From NCBI GenBank assembly GCA_030765645.1, contig JAVCCE010000045.1:1-64000 (forward strand): a DNA stretch of 64,000 nucleotides, in the 5' to 3' direction. The notes beneath the pieces are model-generated. The model ran no database searches and was not told the DNA's origin. It saw only the letters and a program-made list of their open reading frames with translations. Origin of the DNA: Candidatus Hinthialibacter antarcticus. GTDB lineage: Bacteria; Hinthialibacterota; Hinthialibacteria; Hinthialibacterales; Hinthialibacteraceae. The translations under genes were made by a program, and so were the position numbers. Positions 7,835 to 17,225 of this stretch are shown in pieces. Numbering within the stretch: the stretch's first letter is position 1; each line of letters starts with the position of its first letter.

Positions 7835-7867
7835 CCCGCCAGCATTGCAATTTGCTGAGCGGGTTTT
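7835..7867 (+). terminator. Intrinsic terminator after the NTF2-like gene
   Basis: The stem is CCCGC-CAGCA with TGCTG-A-GCGGG (one bulge), with loop TTGCAATT and then TTTTC. It lies 48 bases past the stop at 7787. A longer ubiD reading would start inside its loop, which argues for the ubiD start at 7905. Confidence 0.8.
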
Positions 7868-7904
7868 CATTACAATAGATTCACTTCGAGTACAATACCC
7901 CATT

Positions 7905-9410
7905 ATGGCCTATAAAAACCTAAAAGATTTTGTCGCCCGCTTAATTCGCGAAAATGAATTGGTTGAAATCAGCCAATCCATATCTCCTGTTCTTGAAATG
8001 ACCGAAATCGCCGAGCGCGTGATGAAGTCGCACGGCCCGGCGTTGTTATTCACCAATCCCGAAGGCTCCGATATCCCGCTGTTGATTAACGCCTACGGTT
8101 CTGAAAAACGCATGGCGATGGCGCTGGGCGTTGACCATATCGACGAGATCGCCGAGCGCATCCGCAAACTCACCAAAACAAAACCGCCTGGCACGCTGTG
8201 GGAAAAACTGGCGATGCTGATGCAGCTCAAAGAGGTCGCCGGGTTCGCGCCGAAAAAAGTTAACACCGGGCGCTGCAAAGAGATCATCCTCAAGGGCGAC
8301 CAGGCGAGTCTTAGCGATATCCCCGTGCAAACCTGCTGGCCTAAGGACGGCGGCCCTTACATTACGCTGGGGCAGGTCTACACCCGCGACCCGATTACGG
8401 GCATCCGCAATGTGGGGCTGTATCGTATCCAGGTATTTGATTCGCGCACCACGGGGATGCACTGGCAGATTCACAAAGTCGGCGCCTCGCATTTCCGCGA
8501 GTTTTGTAAGAAGAACCAGCGCATGCCGGTTGCGGTCGCGCTGGGCGGTGACCCGGCGTTGTTGTATGGCGCTTCGGCGCCCTTGCCGCCCAACATCGAC
8601 GAGATTTTATTTACCGGATTTCTACGGCAGCAATCCGTCGAAATGGTAAAGTGCGAGACCAGCGACATCGAAGTGCCCGCTGATGCGGAAATTGTGCTGG
8701 AAGGTTGGATCGACCCGATGGAGCAGCGGATGGAAGGCCCCTTCGGCGACCATACCGGCTACTATTCGCTAGCGGATATGTACCCCGTATTTCATGTGGA
8801 GTGCATCACGCGCGCCCGCGACGCGATTTATCCGTCCACCATTGTCGGCATCCCGCCGATGGAAGACGCCTTCCTGGGGCAAGCCACCGAGCGCATCTTC
8901 ATGCCGCTGATTCAGATGACGTTCCCTGAGATTGTTGATATGAGCCTTCCGGTTGAAGGCGGGTTTCATAGTTTGGCGATTGTCGCGATTAACAAATCAT
9001 ATCCGGGGCAGGGCTTTAAAGTCGCCCACGCCTTTTGGGGGACGGGTTTGCTCTCGCTGACCAAAAACATCATCGTCGTTGACGGACATGTAAACGTGCA
9101 TAACCCCGGCGAGGTGATGTGGCGCGTCGCCAACAACTTCGCGGCGGAACGCGACCTGCAAGTGGTGCGCGGCCCGGTCGATGTGTTGGACAACTCGTCG
9201 GAGTATCCCGGTTATGGGTCTAAAATGGTAATTGACGCGACCCGCAAATTGCCACAAGAAGGCTTTAATCGCGAATGGCCGCCTGATATTGATATGACCA
9301 GCAGCGTGAAAACCAAAATTGATGAACTCTGGAACCAGTTGGGCATCCCCATTTCGTTGGAAGAATCCAAACGTCGCCAGTTTAAAATCTGGCCCGAAGA
9401 CAAGGCGTGA
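7905..9410 (+). CDS. ubiD: UbiD-family prenylated-FMN decarboxylase
   Basis: The 501-residue product matches UbiD decarboxylases over its full length. It begins with the N-terminal LKDFVARLIRENELVEI segment and carries the conserved EGPFGDHTGYYS segment near residue 277. It also has the PEIVDMSLPVEGGFH region and a C-terminal WPPDIDM helix. UbiD enzymes use prenylated FMN to (de)carboxylate aromatic or unsaturated acids. In ubiquinone synthesis the substrate is 4-hydroxy-3-polyprenylbenzoate, but many homologues act on other acids or in menaquinone (MqnL-like) pathways. No UbiX, which makes the cofactor, is seen here. ATG 7905 is preferred because upstream codons run through the terminator. 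Confidence 0.88.
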   Translation: MAYKNLKDFVARLIRENELVEISQSISPVLEMTEIAERVMKSHGPALLFTNPEGSDIPLLINAYGSEKRMAMALGVDHIDEIAERIRKLTKTKPPGTLWEKLAMLMQLKEVAGFAPKKVNTGRCKEIILKGDQASLSDIPVQTCWPKDGGPYITLGQVYTRDPITGIRNVGLYRIQVFDSRTTGMHWQIHKVGASHFREFCKKNQRMPVAVALGGDPALLYGASAPLPPNIDEILFTGFLRQQSVEMVKCETSDIEVPADAEIVLEGWIDPMEQRMEGPFGDHTGYYSLADMYPVFHVECITRARDAIYPSTIVGIPPMEDAFLGQATERIFMPLIQMTFPEIVDMSLPVEGGFHSLAIVAINKSYPGQGFKVAHAFWGTGLLSLTKNIIVVDGHVNVHNPGEVMWRVANNFAAERDLQVVRGPVDVLDNSSEYPGYGSKMVIDATRKLPQEGFNREWPPDIDMTSSVKTKIDELWNQLGIPISLEESKRRQFKIWPEDKA

Positions 9411-9431
9411 AATGAAATGTAATCACCAATT

Positions 9432-9588
9432 CCTTCTCCCTCTGGGAGAAGGTTAGGATGAGGGATTCTTTCATACAGTGTTGTTTGTTGAAGTCGTGGT
9501 GAAATGAAATTTAATTGCTGAAATTGACTCAGCACAAATGCGGCGAGGCCGCCCCTCACCCCAGCCCTCTCCCAGAGGGAGAGGGGGG
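9432..9588. repeat. Inverted pair of family A repeats
   Basis: A family A unit at 9432-9464 and an inverted one at 9553-9588 face each other across about 90 bases of non-coding DNA. Two inverted REP-like units with a short spacer resemble a REPIN. The right arm ends 17 bases before the Nudix gene start. Confidence 0.7.
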
Positions 9589-9604
9589 AAATACTAGGTG
9601 TCTT

Positions 9605-10204
9605 ATGCCTTCTGAAGAACAAGTGCTTGTTATCCCCCGGTCTGCGTTAGAGGGGTTTCTGCCGTTTCGCGGATTTCGTTCGGCGCAGGGCGTTGACCTC
9701 GCCGCCTGGGCGCCGCAGTGTTCATTTAAGCCGCGCGGGCCGATGGAAAGCGACAAGGCGTACAAACAGATCATCCCTTACATTGTGCTGCGCAGCGGCG
9801 AGCAGGCGTTCCGTTATTGGCGCACCAAGCGCGGCGGCGAAGATCGCTTGCATCATTTGTACTCTGTTGGCGTGGGTGGTCATGTCAATCCGCGTGATGA
9901 AAACCTGTTTACGGATGAAACCGAGCGTCTGGAAGAAGCCGCTATGCGCGAGTTGCGCGAAGAAGTGGAATTGACGCATCCGGTTGAATTAAACCTGGTC
10001 GGGTTTCTCAATGACGATGAAATTGAAGTCGGGCAGTATCATCTCGGCGTGGTCTATGAGGCGTTTCTGCCGGAACCGCAAGTGACGTTGCGTGAATCGG
10101 CGCTGGGGCGCGGCGAGTGGAAGCCCGCGCATGAACTCAACGACGGCGTCGATTACGAAACCTGGTCGCAATTTGTGATTGATGATTACCTGCTGAAATC
10201 ATGA
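9605..10204 (+). CDS. Nudix-type hydrolase-like protein
   Basis: The 199-residue protein carries a recognisable Nudix box around residues 95-120: GGHVNPRDEN, then LEEAAMRELREEVEL, giving the REXXEE helix. The spacing from Gly to the helix is longer than the classic GX5EX7REUXEEXGU. Nudix enzymes hydrolyse nucleoside diphosphates linked to another moiety; the substrate cannot be read from sequence. The ATG at 9605 is preceded by AGGTG. Earlier in-frame codons from 9515 translate the intergenic repeat and are rejected. The stop overlaps the next start as ATGA. Confidence 0.75.
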   Translation: MPSEEQVLVIPRSALEGFLPFRGFRSAQGVDLAAWAPQCSFKPRGPMESDKAYKQIIPYIVLRSGEQAFRYWRTKRGGEDRLHHLYSVGVGGHVNPRDENLFTDETERLEEAAMRELREEVELTHPVELNLVGFLNDDEIEVGQYHLGVVYEAFLPEPQVTLRESALGRGEWKPAHELNDGVDYETWSQFVIDDYLLKS

Positions 10205-10857
10205 ATCGGCTTCACAAGCGTTGGCTTGAAGTTGTGGTCGTCATTGGCGTTTTCTGTATTATCCTTTCTATCACTCTCCCGGCGTTTTTCCGAAACCAGC
10301 AAGCCGAATCAAATGCGATGATTTTTGACGGAATGGCGCAAATCCTTAACGCTGTTCAGCAATACCAAAATGAACATCAGCAGTATCCCGCCGCAGTCTC
10401 AGAAGGAAAACAGCAAATTGTCTGGGATCAGGACGGGATGCTTTTGTTCAATAACTTGAACTACGATTATCTTCACTCCTTTCTTTTATGCGCAAAGCCG
10501 GATGGGCTGAAAATGCCTAAAGAATTTGTGGATTTGCAATATAGCCAAAACTTCTCTCTGGATGCCATATCACTTTTTCGTAATTCCACTAATAAATCTC
10601 TTGTGATCGCCATCGTCGCCAACCAGTTCAATCAGCCGCCTTTAAAACAAATGCTCATCCATCTCGACTCTGTTGTTCCCGGCCAACCCATCATTCAACC
10701 GCACTATTTTTTCGCCCCGTCGAATGGGCTGACCAGCCGGGGGAGCATGTATCTCGACATCTACGGCAACCACTCGCCTTGGGTCCACCCGCCAAAAACA
10801 GAGTTGCTTCCATGTTCCATTAGCGACATTATCGTTGAGGGCGTCGTCGATGAATGA
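10201..10857 (+). CDS. Pseudopilin-like single-pass protein
   Basis: The 218-residue protein begins with a short basic stretch and a 20-residue hydrophobic helix containing LEVVVVIGVFCIILSITLPAF. This resembles the type IV pilin or pseudopilin helix, including a Glu five residues into it, but it lacks the Gly-Phe cleavage site expected for prepilin peptidase. The rest looks like the DUF1559/pseudopilin alpha-beta body with QQYQNEHQQYP. It may act in a secretion pseudopilus or simply be a membrane-anchored protein. Its start overlaps the Nudix stop (ATGA) and its end overlaps the following gene, so the three are probably co-transcribed. Confidence 0.55.
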   Translation: MNRLHKRWLEVVVVIGVFCIILSITLPAFFRNQQAESNAMIFDGMAQILNAVQQYQNEHQQYPAAVSEGKQQIVWDQDGMLLFNNLNYDYLHSFLLCAKPDGLKMPKEFVDLQYSQNFSLDAISLFRNSTNKSLVIAIVANQFNQPPLKQMLIHLDSVVPGQPIIQPHYFFAPSNGLTSRGSMYLDIYGNHSPWVHPPKTELLPCSISDIIVEGVVDE

Positions 10858-12211
10858 TCGCCCCGTCCAGTTTTGGTTGTTTGCGTTTCTACTGGCGGGG
10901 TTGTCGATTACCTTCGCCGGGCACGGTTCGTTCGTCGATGAGAACCTCATCATGCAAGTGACCGACTCCATCGCGCAACGCGGCAGCCTGGAAGCGATGC
11001 CCGGCTTTCAAGCGCTGGAAGCCCCCGACGGAAAATACTACAGCCGCTACGGCATCGCGTTTCCCGTCATAATGCTGCCTTGGTATTATCTCGGCGAAGT
11101 GTTGTTCTGGTTGTTCGGTCATCACGCGGTGTTTTTTAAAGGCTCGCATTTTTTCGCCTGCTTGTGGGGCAGCCTTTTCATCACGGCGCTAACGGGCGTT
11201 TTGTTTTATCGCGTATGCCGCCTCATTGGCGGAGAGCAGGCCGCATCCGCTGCGCTGTCAATCGTATTGATTTGGGGGACGTCATTTTGGCCTTATAGCC
11301 AAACCTTGTTCCGCCTGACGACCACCACCGCGATATTACTCATCCTGCTTGAGTGCATCTTACGCCATCAACAACAGGCGCGCTGGCTGCATCTCGTCGG
11401 AATCGCGCTTTGCGCAATGGTTGGCGTCAATCTGCGCGAGGATATCGTTATCGCATTTGCATTTCTCGGCTTGTTCGCGATTGCAATGGGTTCCGTACAA
11501 GAACGCGGCGCCCGCGCGTCGGCGTTTTGGGTTGGCGGGCTGCTTGGCGTCGCAATCTGGGGCTGGCACAACTACGTCCGCTTTGGGACGTTCTTCATTG
11601 AAAATTACGCCGACTTGGAATTCAACTACCCGCTTCTGATTAGCGTCCCCAATTTGCTGTGGGGATGGGGGCGCGGACTGTTGCCCTATTCGCCGTTGTG
11701 TTTGCTGTTGGTGTTTTCGTTTCGCTCCGCAAAAAAACATCGCGAGTTGTTATTGTGGTGTACTTGTTTTGGGATCGTCATCGCCTATCTCTTACTCTAC
11801 GCAAAATCTCACATGTGGCACGGCGGGCGGTGTTGGGGGCCCCGGCACTTGTATTACCTACTGCCGTTTTGCATGTTGCCGGGCGTACGCTTGCTCGCCA
11901 ACGATCAGCATTGGGGTTGGAAGGCGTTCGCCGCCGCCGCCTTTGTTTGGGGGATGCTCTATAACTGGCCGGGCGTCTACGCCCACACGGGCGCCTATCA
12001 ATCTTTCGCGTCTGCGCCGGGCTTTTTTGAGTTACTCATGCGCCCGATTGGGCATCCCGATTACATTACATTCGATGATCTCGATCTGTGGTGGGTGCGC
12101 ATGGTTCGCATGTATCCATACTCCCTCTGGCCGGTTGCGTTCGCCGGATTGATTGGCCTCACGCTGTATTGCGGCTGGCGGCTTTGGAATTCATTCAAGC
12201 AGCAGGCATAA
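10850..12211 (+). CDS. GT-C type membrane glycosyltransferase-like protein
   Basis: The 453-residue polytopic membrane protein has about ten predicted transmembrane helices. The first extracytoplasmic loop starts with an acidic pair (SFVDENLIMQVTDSIAQRG), the position of the catalytic Asp/Glu in PMT/ArnT-type GT-C enzymes. Such enzymes transfer sugars from polyprenyl phosphates to proteins or lipids outside the membrane. The donor and acceptor are unknown. ATG 10850 overlaps the previous gene by eight bases and has GAGG nine bases upstream; the in-frame TTG at 10835 is rejected. Confidence 0.65.
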   Translation: MNDRPVQFWLFAFLLAGLSITFAGHGSFVDENLIMQVTDSIAQRGSLEAMPGFQALEAPDGKYYSRYGIAFPVIMLPWYYLGEVLFWLFGHHAVFFKGSHFFACLWGSLFITALTGVLFYRVCRLIGGEQAASAALSIVLIWGTSFWPYSQTLFRLTTTTAILLILLECILRHQQQARWLHLVGIALCAMVGVNLREDIVIAFAFLGLFAIAMGSVQERGARASAFWVGGLLGVAIWGWHNYVRFGTFFIENYADLEFNYPLLISVPNLLWGWGRGLLPYSPLCLLLVFSFRSAKKHRELLLWCTCFGIVIAYLLLYAKSHMWHGGRCWGPRHLYYLLPFCMLPGVRLLANDQHWGWKAFAAAAFVWGMLYNWPGVYAHTGAYQSFASAPGFFELLMRPIGHPDYITFDDLDLWWVRMVRMYPYSLWPVAFAGLIGLTLYCGWRLWNSFKQQA

Positions 12212-12218
12212 TGATTAT

Positions 12219-13880
12219 ATGGTTTTAAAACACCTCCTCTTACTGTTTGTCACGCTTCCGTTTCGCCAGTTTCGCAACCGCGCCCGCAGCGCACAGTGGG
12301 ACGACGCGCTCAAATGGTTCGCTCTGAGCGTTTTTATTCTGGGCGTGGCGTGGGCGGAGTACGCGTTTTTTCAGCGCTTCTTTGCGTTGCTGGCGCAAGT
12401 GCCGTTAGGTTTCGCGATGGTGTTGCCCAACGCCTTTTCCATCATGGGGTCGTTTTTATTTGGCTTCCTCGTTTATTCCAGCGTGATTACCGCGCTGACA
12501 TCGCTCTACCGTTCTGACGATCTCCGCATGTTGTTGCATACGCCAGTCAAGATCGAACTTGTCTTACTGATGAAATGGTTTGACGTAGCAGTGCGCAGCG
12601 CAATCACGCTGGTCGGATTTTGCATTCCCCCGATGATCGCGTTGGGGCTGCAACTTCAACTCGAACCGGCGTTCTATTTTGCGTTTATCACGGCGACGTT
12701 ATTACTGGCGGCGCTAGCGGTCAGTCTTGCGATGATCGCGGCGTTCTTGTTGATGTCGGTGTTCCCCGCGAAGCGCCTTCATCAATCGCTGTCCGTCCTG
12801 GGGCTGTGCATCGCCGTCGCCCTGATCGGCGGGCTGCGCTTTCTTCATCTCGAAACGCTTTGGAGCGACGAGGCGTTGGCGAACCCGATGCTGACGTTTT
12901 TTCAACAGAAGCCAAGCGGGTGGGTGCAATACGGCCCTGGCATGTTGTTCGCTCAAGCGGTGCAGCCTTATTTGGGAATGAACATTCAAACCGCCGGCAT
13001 TCTGCCCGTCGCATTGATTGGGCTGGCGTCGGTGTTTTTCTCTTTGGCGGTCGGTCGGACGTTGTTTCTTTCTGGGTGGTGGAAGTGTCAGGAGCAGGGC
13101 GACCCCGGCGTGAAGCGCGTACGCAGCATGTCCGAAACTTTTTGGGAACGCAATCTGCATCGCGGCCCGATTTCCGCCCTGATGGGAAAAGACTGGCTGA
13201 TTACCCGTCGCGATCCCTCCATCTGGACGCAATTGTTTATGATGGTTCCGCTGGTCGCGTTGTACTTGGTCAATCTCTCGTTTTTGCCCGTCAAACAAGA
13301 AGGGCTTGCCCCGGTTCTCGCAGCGGCGAATGTTGGCGTGATCGCATTGCTGATCGCGGTGATTGGCGCCCGTTTTGTGTTTCCATCAGCCAGCCGTGAG
13401 GGCAGGGCGGTGTGGACGCCGAGCGTTGCGCCGATTGGGGCTTGGCGCCGCATTGTTCAAAAAATCCTGTTCGCCGCGCCTCCGGTGGCGTTGGTGTCGG
13501 GTGCGATGTTAATCGGTTCATGCCGGATATTGGACTTGCCTTACGATCTTTCGCTCTGGTCAATCGTGATCGGCGGGGTCGCATCGGTGCAAATTAGCCT
13601 GATGGCGGTGTTTTTAGGATTTTGCTTTCCTATTTATCACTATCGCCATTTGATGGAAGTCTCACTGGGCAAAGGCGCTTTTTTATACATGGCATTGGCG
13701 GTGTTAGAAATTTCCGGCCTGCTCTATTTCTCCGTTCAGTCGGCGTTGTTTGAGCCGGGCGCCGTGTTAGAACTGTCCAATATGCGCATCTTGCTATGGT
13801 TATTGGCCTGGACTTTGGCAACCCTTGGCTTTGGGTTTTGGAGTCTTGTGAAAACCCGCCAATTTGAATGGAACCTGTAA
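12219..13880 (+). CDS. ABC-2-like multi-spanning membrane protein
   Basis: The 553-residue protein has about twelve to fourteen hydrophobic helices in two halves. They are joined by a cytoplasmic stretch containing SETFWERNLHRGPISALMGKDWLITRRDP, a type of segment seen in large ABC-2 exporter permeases. No ATP-binding partner is encoded next to it, so if it is a permease its ATPase lies elsewhere. The first long hydrophobic segments follow a basic, cytoplasmic N-terminus (FRQFRNRARS). The start at 12219 is the first ATG after the previous stop. Confidence 0.5.
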   Translation: MVLKHLLLLFVTLPFRQFRNRARSAQWDDALKWFALSVFILGVAWAEYAFFQRFFALLAQVPLGFAMVLPNAFSIMGSFLFGFLVYSSVITALTSLYRSDDLRMLLHTPVKIELVLLMKWFDVAVRSAITLVGFCIPPMIALGLQLQLEPAFYFAFITATLLLAALAVSLAMIAAFLLMSVFPAKRLHQSLSVLGLCIAVALIGGLRFLHLETLWSDEALANPMLTFFQQKPSGWVQYGPGMLFAQAVQPYLGMNIQTAGILPVALIGLASVFFSLAVGRTLFLSGWWKCQEQGDPGVKRVRSMSETFWERNLHRGPISALMGKDWLITRRDPSIWTQLFMMVPLVALYLVNLSFLPVKQEGLAPVLAAANVGVIALLIAVIGARFVFPSASREGRAVWTPSVAPIGAWRRIVQKILFAAPPVALVSGAMLIGSCRILDLPYDLSLWSIVIGGVASVQISLMAVFLGFCFPIYHYRHLMEVSLGKGAFLYMALAVLEISGLLYFSVQSALFEPGAVLELSNMRILLWLLAWTLATLGFGFWSLVKTRQFEWNL

Positions 13881-13887
13881 CTGCGGT

Positions 13888-13917
13888 TTGATCTTTCTTC
13901 GACTTAAATGGTATGAT
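13888..13917 (+). promoter_or_regulatory. Sigma-70-type promoter for the ThuA gene
   Basis: TTGATC (13888-13893) and TATGAT (13912-13917) are separated by 18 bases. They lie about 58 bases before the ATG at 13975, which has AGGAG eight bases upstream. Confidence 0.6.
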
Positions 13918-13974
13918 CGTAGGCAGGGTATCAATTTGCCCGTCATCATCTTGTATTCGATAGGAGCCAAATCA

Positions 13975-14751
13975 ATGAAACGCATCTTGAGTATCGCGCT
14001 TGCTGCTGCATTTGTTTGTGCATTTGGGTTTAGCGTCCCCGCGCAAGACGGGCCAATCAACGTCTTGTTTTTAACCAGCTCAGCAGGGTTTGAGCACGCT
14101 GTCATTAAACGGGAAAACGGCGACCTTGGTTTTGTTGAAAAACTCATGGTCAAACTGGGGGCGGAAGAAGGCATCCGCGTTCTCCCCACCAAAGACGGCG
14201 GACTCATCAGCAAAGAGACCTTGCCGCTGTTTGACGTGGTCATGCTTTATACCACGGGCGACATTACCAAAGCCGGAAACGACGGCAGCATCCCCACTTC
14301 CGAAGCGGGACGCCAAGCCTTAATCGAATGGGTCGCGGCAGGCGGCGCTTTGGTTGGAACGCACACCGCGTCAGATACATTCCACGGCTGGAAGCCCTAC
14401 CTGGAAATGATCGGCGGGCAATTCATGACGCACGGCAAACAACAAGACGGCGTATTGACCGTCAAAAAACACCCCATCACCTCTCATTTGCCTGAAAAAT
14501 GGAAACTGTTTGAAGAATGGTATTGCTACAAAAACCTGCAAGAAGATTTTACGCCCATCATGTTGCTCGACGGTTCGCAGATGGATGAAGACTACTACAA
14601 AGAAGCGGGTCTGTACCCTCATGGCTGGGTGGAAGATTTTGGCAAAGGCCGCGTGTTCCATTCGGCGTTAGGCCACCGTCAGGATGTTTGGGAGAATCCC
14701 GATTTCCAAAAAATGATTATTAAAGCGATTAAATGGACAGCGAAGAAATAG
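13975..14751 (+). CDS. Exported ThuA-domain protein
   Basis: The 258-residue protein has a Sec signal (MKRILSIALAAAFVCAFGFSVPAQ) followed by a full ThuA domain. The domain has a class I glutamine-amidotransferase-like fold, with INVLFLTSSAGFEH at the start, GGALVGTHTASDTFHGW in the middle and GKGRVFHSALGHRQD near the end. ThuA proteins are linked to trehalose or other sugar metabolism, but their reaction is unproven, and exported versions are common in polysaccharide-degrading bacteria. It has its own promoter and ends at a strong bidirectional terminator. Confidence 0.85.
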   Translation: MKRILSIALAAAFVCAFGFSVPAQDGPINVLFLTSSAGFEHAVIKRENGDLGFVEKLMVKLGAEEGIRVLPTKDGGLISKETLPLFDVVMLYTTGDITKAGNDGSIPTSEAGRQALIEWVAAGGALVGTHTASDTFHGWKPYLEMIGGQFMTHGKQQDGVLTVKKHPITSHLPEKWKLFEEWYCYKNLQEDFTPIMLLDGSQMDEDYYKEAGLYPHGWVEDFGKGRVFHSALGHRQDVWENPDFQKMIIKAIKWTAKK

Positions 14752-14781
14752 TCTAAGATTCATTGATAAGATTCAGCACGA

Positions 14782-14811
14782 AAAATGGGCGGTCAATTGA
14801 CCGCCCATTTT
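14782..14811. terminator. Bidirectional terminator between convergent genes
   Basis: A perfect 30-base palindrome (arms AAAATGGGCGGTCAA and TTGACCGCCCATTTT) follows the ThuA stop by 30 bases. It has T-runs on both strands, so it can also serve the convergent gene that ends at 14853. Confidence 0.85.
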
Positions 14812-14852
14812 ATATTTTTGAATCCGTGTAAAACATTGATGATCCGAATGAA

Positions 14853-15734
14853 TTATCCGGCTGCTGCGGTTTTTTCTTCTTCGGCTTTTTCGGCCTGTTT
14901 GGTTTGTTGCTCGGCTTTTTTTACATACTCGTCAAACCACTTATTGGCTTTCTTTAACACGGCGCGAAGTTTCACCAAGCGTTCTTTGTCGGCCTTATTG
15001 ACTGGTTGCATGCTATCAGGGGTCAATAAAACCGCGTTGAAAAATTTCTGGTCTGGGTCCTTTGAGCGAAGATCAATAATGCCAGAGGCGTCTAAGAAGT
15101 GCGCAATGGCTTTTCGCGGGCCTGCTTTGGTCGGGTCAAATATGTCATCGTTTGCGAATAGTATTTTTTGAAGGTGCGCCATTAGCCCTTCTTTGGTGCC
15201 TTTTTCTCCGAGTTTGCCAACATCATCAGGCGGCAGACGATTTTCAACATTAAATTTGGCTGCGATTTCTTCGAGTTTCATCGCTCGTGAAACTGTCTTG
15301 CCAAACATTCCTTGCTTTTCTTTGATGGTGGGCAGTTTGCCGTTATTAAGAAATTTGACGCGGTCTTTAAAGATATCCATCACAGAGCGCGCTTCTAACT
15401 CCATGCGGGATTTGCGAAGAATATTCACAATGTTCGCAATCTTATCTTTGGGAAAGAGTTGGTCCGCTTTTTCAGGACCAAGCACAAAGTTACCTAATTT
15501 ATTGATTAAATCATATAAGTCTTTGCGGCATTCTTCATAGATGGAATCTTCGCTTTCGCCAACGCCCATCAAGTTTTCTATGGCGATGCTGGAGGGAGAC
15601 TGCTTTGTCGTCGTTCTGCCCGTCTCCATATCATGCTTTGTCCGCTCCAGTTCTTTGGCGGACTGCATGCGCTTGAGGCGCTCTTGAATTTCCTCCTGGC
15701 TGACATTGTATTTTGTGTTCGTTTTCTTCTGCAT
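14853..15734 (-). CDS. Charged cytoplasmic protein of unknown function
   Basis: The 293-residue protein is highly charged and largely helical, with no signal peptide or membrane segment. It starts MQKKTNTKYNVSQEEIQERLKR and ends in a Lys/Glu/Ala-rich coiled-coil-like tail (KKAEQQTKQAEKAEEEK). I do not recognise the family. The start at 15734 has AAGGA ten bases upstream; the in-frame extension to 15791 is less likely. The 5' side is an AT-rich stretch of about 270 bases up to 16004, shared with the divergent aminotransferase gene, where I see no other gene. Confidence 0.55.
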   Translation of the reverse strand: MQKKTNTKYNVSQEEIQERLKRMQSAKELERTKHDMETGRTTTKQSPSSIAIENLMGVGESEDSIYEECRKDLYDLINKLGNFVLGPEKADQLFPKDKIANIVNILRKSRMELEARSVMDIFKDRVKFLNNGKLPTIKEKQGMFGKTVSRAMKLEEIAAKFNVENRLPPDDVGKLGEKGTKEGLMAHLQKILFANDDIFDPTKAGPRKAIAHFLDASGIIDLRSKDPDQKFFNAVLLTPDSMQPVNKADKERLVKLRAVLKKANKWFDEYVKKAEQQTKQAEKAEEEKTAAAG

Positions 15735-16004
15735 TGTGGAGTAATCCTTAAAATAATGAGCGTAAAAGTTTAGCTCAAATAATCCCCTCAAATCCTAAAG
15801 AAAAACAGAAAAAAAGAATATTTCTTTAATATTATAGCATTTTTTTACAAGTGCGTGAATGAAATCTTACAATCATTCTACCCGAGTTGTCAACATTTAA
15901 ATCATTTATTTAAATACGCTTTTTTATCAACTTGAATTTACTTGCTTAATCCTTCATCGTAAGGCACCGATCATACATTATAACTCTAATTTGGTGAAAT
16001 ATAC

Positions 16005-17198
16005 ATGAATTTGACTCCTGCGATCTTAGGAGGCCGCTGCGCCGCCTCACCAGCATTACCCTTTGCTCGACCTTTGCTTCCTTCTTATGACGATGTTGCT
16101 GGACAATATCGGTCAATTTTTTCCAGCGGCATGGTGACCACCGGCCCCTATGCGGAGCAATTCGCCGAAGCCGTTGCTGATCGTCTTGGCGTTAAGTACG
16201 CCGTGTGCGTCTCGAGTTGCACGTCGGGGTTAATGCTTGCCTATCAAGCGCTGAGTCTCCCCAAAGAAGCGACGGTACTTGTTCCCAGTTTTACGTTTAT
16301 GGCCTCTGGCTTAGCATCGCTTTGGAACCATCATCATTTAAAGTTTATCGACATAGACCCTAAAACCCTTAATCTAGATCCAAAAAATCTTGAAGAATCA
16401 ATCACAGATGATTGTGAACTCGTGATTGGAGTCCATCAATTTGGCGCACCGGCTCCAATTGAAGAAATCCAAACCATTGCTGAAAAACATAGTCTTCAGG
16501 TCTTATATGATTCTGCGCATGGTCTGGGTTCTCTGCATCATGGTAAGCCGCTGGGCGGCAATGGCCGCGCGGAAATTTTTAGCCTTTCGCCCACCAAACT
16601 GGTTGTTGCGGGAGAAGGCGGCGTCGTCGCGACGAATGACGAAGAGATTGCCTATCATTTACGCATAGGCCGAAATTACGGCAACCCGGGCGACTATGAT
16701 TGCTTGTTTCCTGGGATGAATGCCCGGATGAGCGAATTTCACGCGATCTTAGGGTTGCATTCACTCAAAATGCTTGAGGGCGCGGTTCATACGAGAAACA
16801 AGATCGTTGGGTATTATCGTGAGCGGTTGGGCGCATTGCCAGGCGTGGCGTTCCAGCAAATTGCAGAATATGACCGTTCATCGTATAAAGATTTCACTTT
16901 GATTCTTGAACCCGGTGAATTTGGTTTGAACGCCCAACAACTCGCCAAGGCTCTCGACGCAGAGGGAATCGGCTCGCGTATGTACTACGCTCCGGTATTG
17001 CACCAGATGAAAGTTTATCAACAATTCGTCGACTTTGATCCAGCCGAGCGGTTGCCTAACACGGTCTATTTAGCCACGCGGGCGATCTCGCCGCCGCTGT
17101 ACTCAGATATGCGCGAACAAGAGGCCGCCGTCGTTTGTGAGGCGATTGAACGCATTCAAACGAACGCAAAAGCCGTTTTAGCGCGATTAACTGCGTAA
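16005..17198 (+). CDS. DegT/DnrJ/EryC1-family PLP aminotransferase
   Basis: The 397-residue protein has the sugar-aminotransferase layout. TSGLMLAYQAL precedes the cofactor pocket, LYDSAHGLG carries the Asp (169) that binds the pyridine nitrogen, and SLSPTKLVVAGEGG carries the PLP lysine (198). RNYGNPGDY and MNARMSEFHAILGL are family signatures. These enzymes transfer amino groups onto nucleotide-linked keto sugars, or perform related dehydrations, for surface glycans. The specific sugar is unknown. GGTGA lies eight bases before the ATG. Confidence 0.87.
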   Translation: MNLTPAILGGRCAASPALPFARPLLPSYDDVAGQYRSIFSSGMVTTGPYAEQFAEAVADRLGVKYAVCVSSCTSGLMLAYQALSLPKEATVLVPSFTFMASGLASLWNHHHLKFIDIDPKTLNLDPKNLEESITDDCELVIGVHQFGAPAPIEEIQTIAEKHSLQVLYDSAHGLGSLHHGKPLGGNGRAEIFSLSPTKLVVAGEGGVVATNDEEIAYHLRIGRNYGNPGDYDCLFPGMNARMSEFHAILGLHSLKMLEGAVHTRNKIVGYYRERLGALPGVAFQQIAEYDRSSYKDFTLILEPGEFGLNAQQLAKALDAEGIGSRMYYAPVLHQMKVYQQFVDFDPAERLPNTVYLATRAISPPLYSDMREQEAAVVCEAIERIQTNAKAVLARLTA

Positions 17199-17225
17199 CT
17201 TCTTTTCATTTGAGTATTTTTCGCC

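Noticed and set aside
9515-9604. N-terminal extension of the Nudix frame (PHPSPLPEGEGG)
   Set aside because: It translates the inverted family A repeat. ATG 9605 lies after the repeat and has its own ribosome site.
12219-13880. Complete ABC exporter operon
   Set aside because: The permease-like protein has no ATP-binding gene next to it, so only the membrane protein itself is reported.
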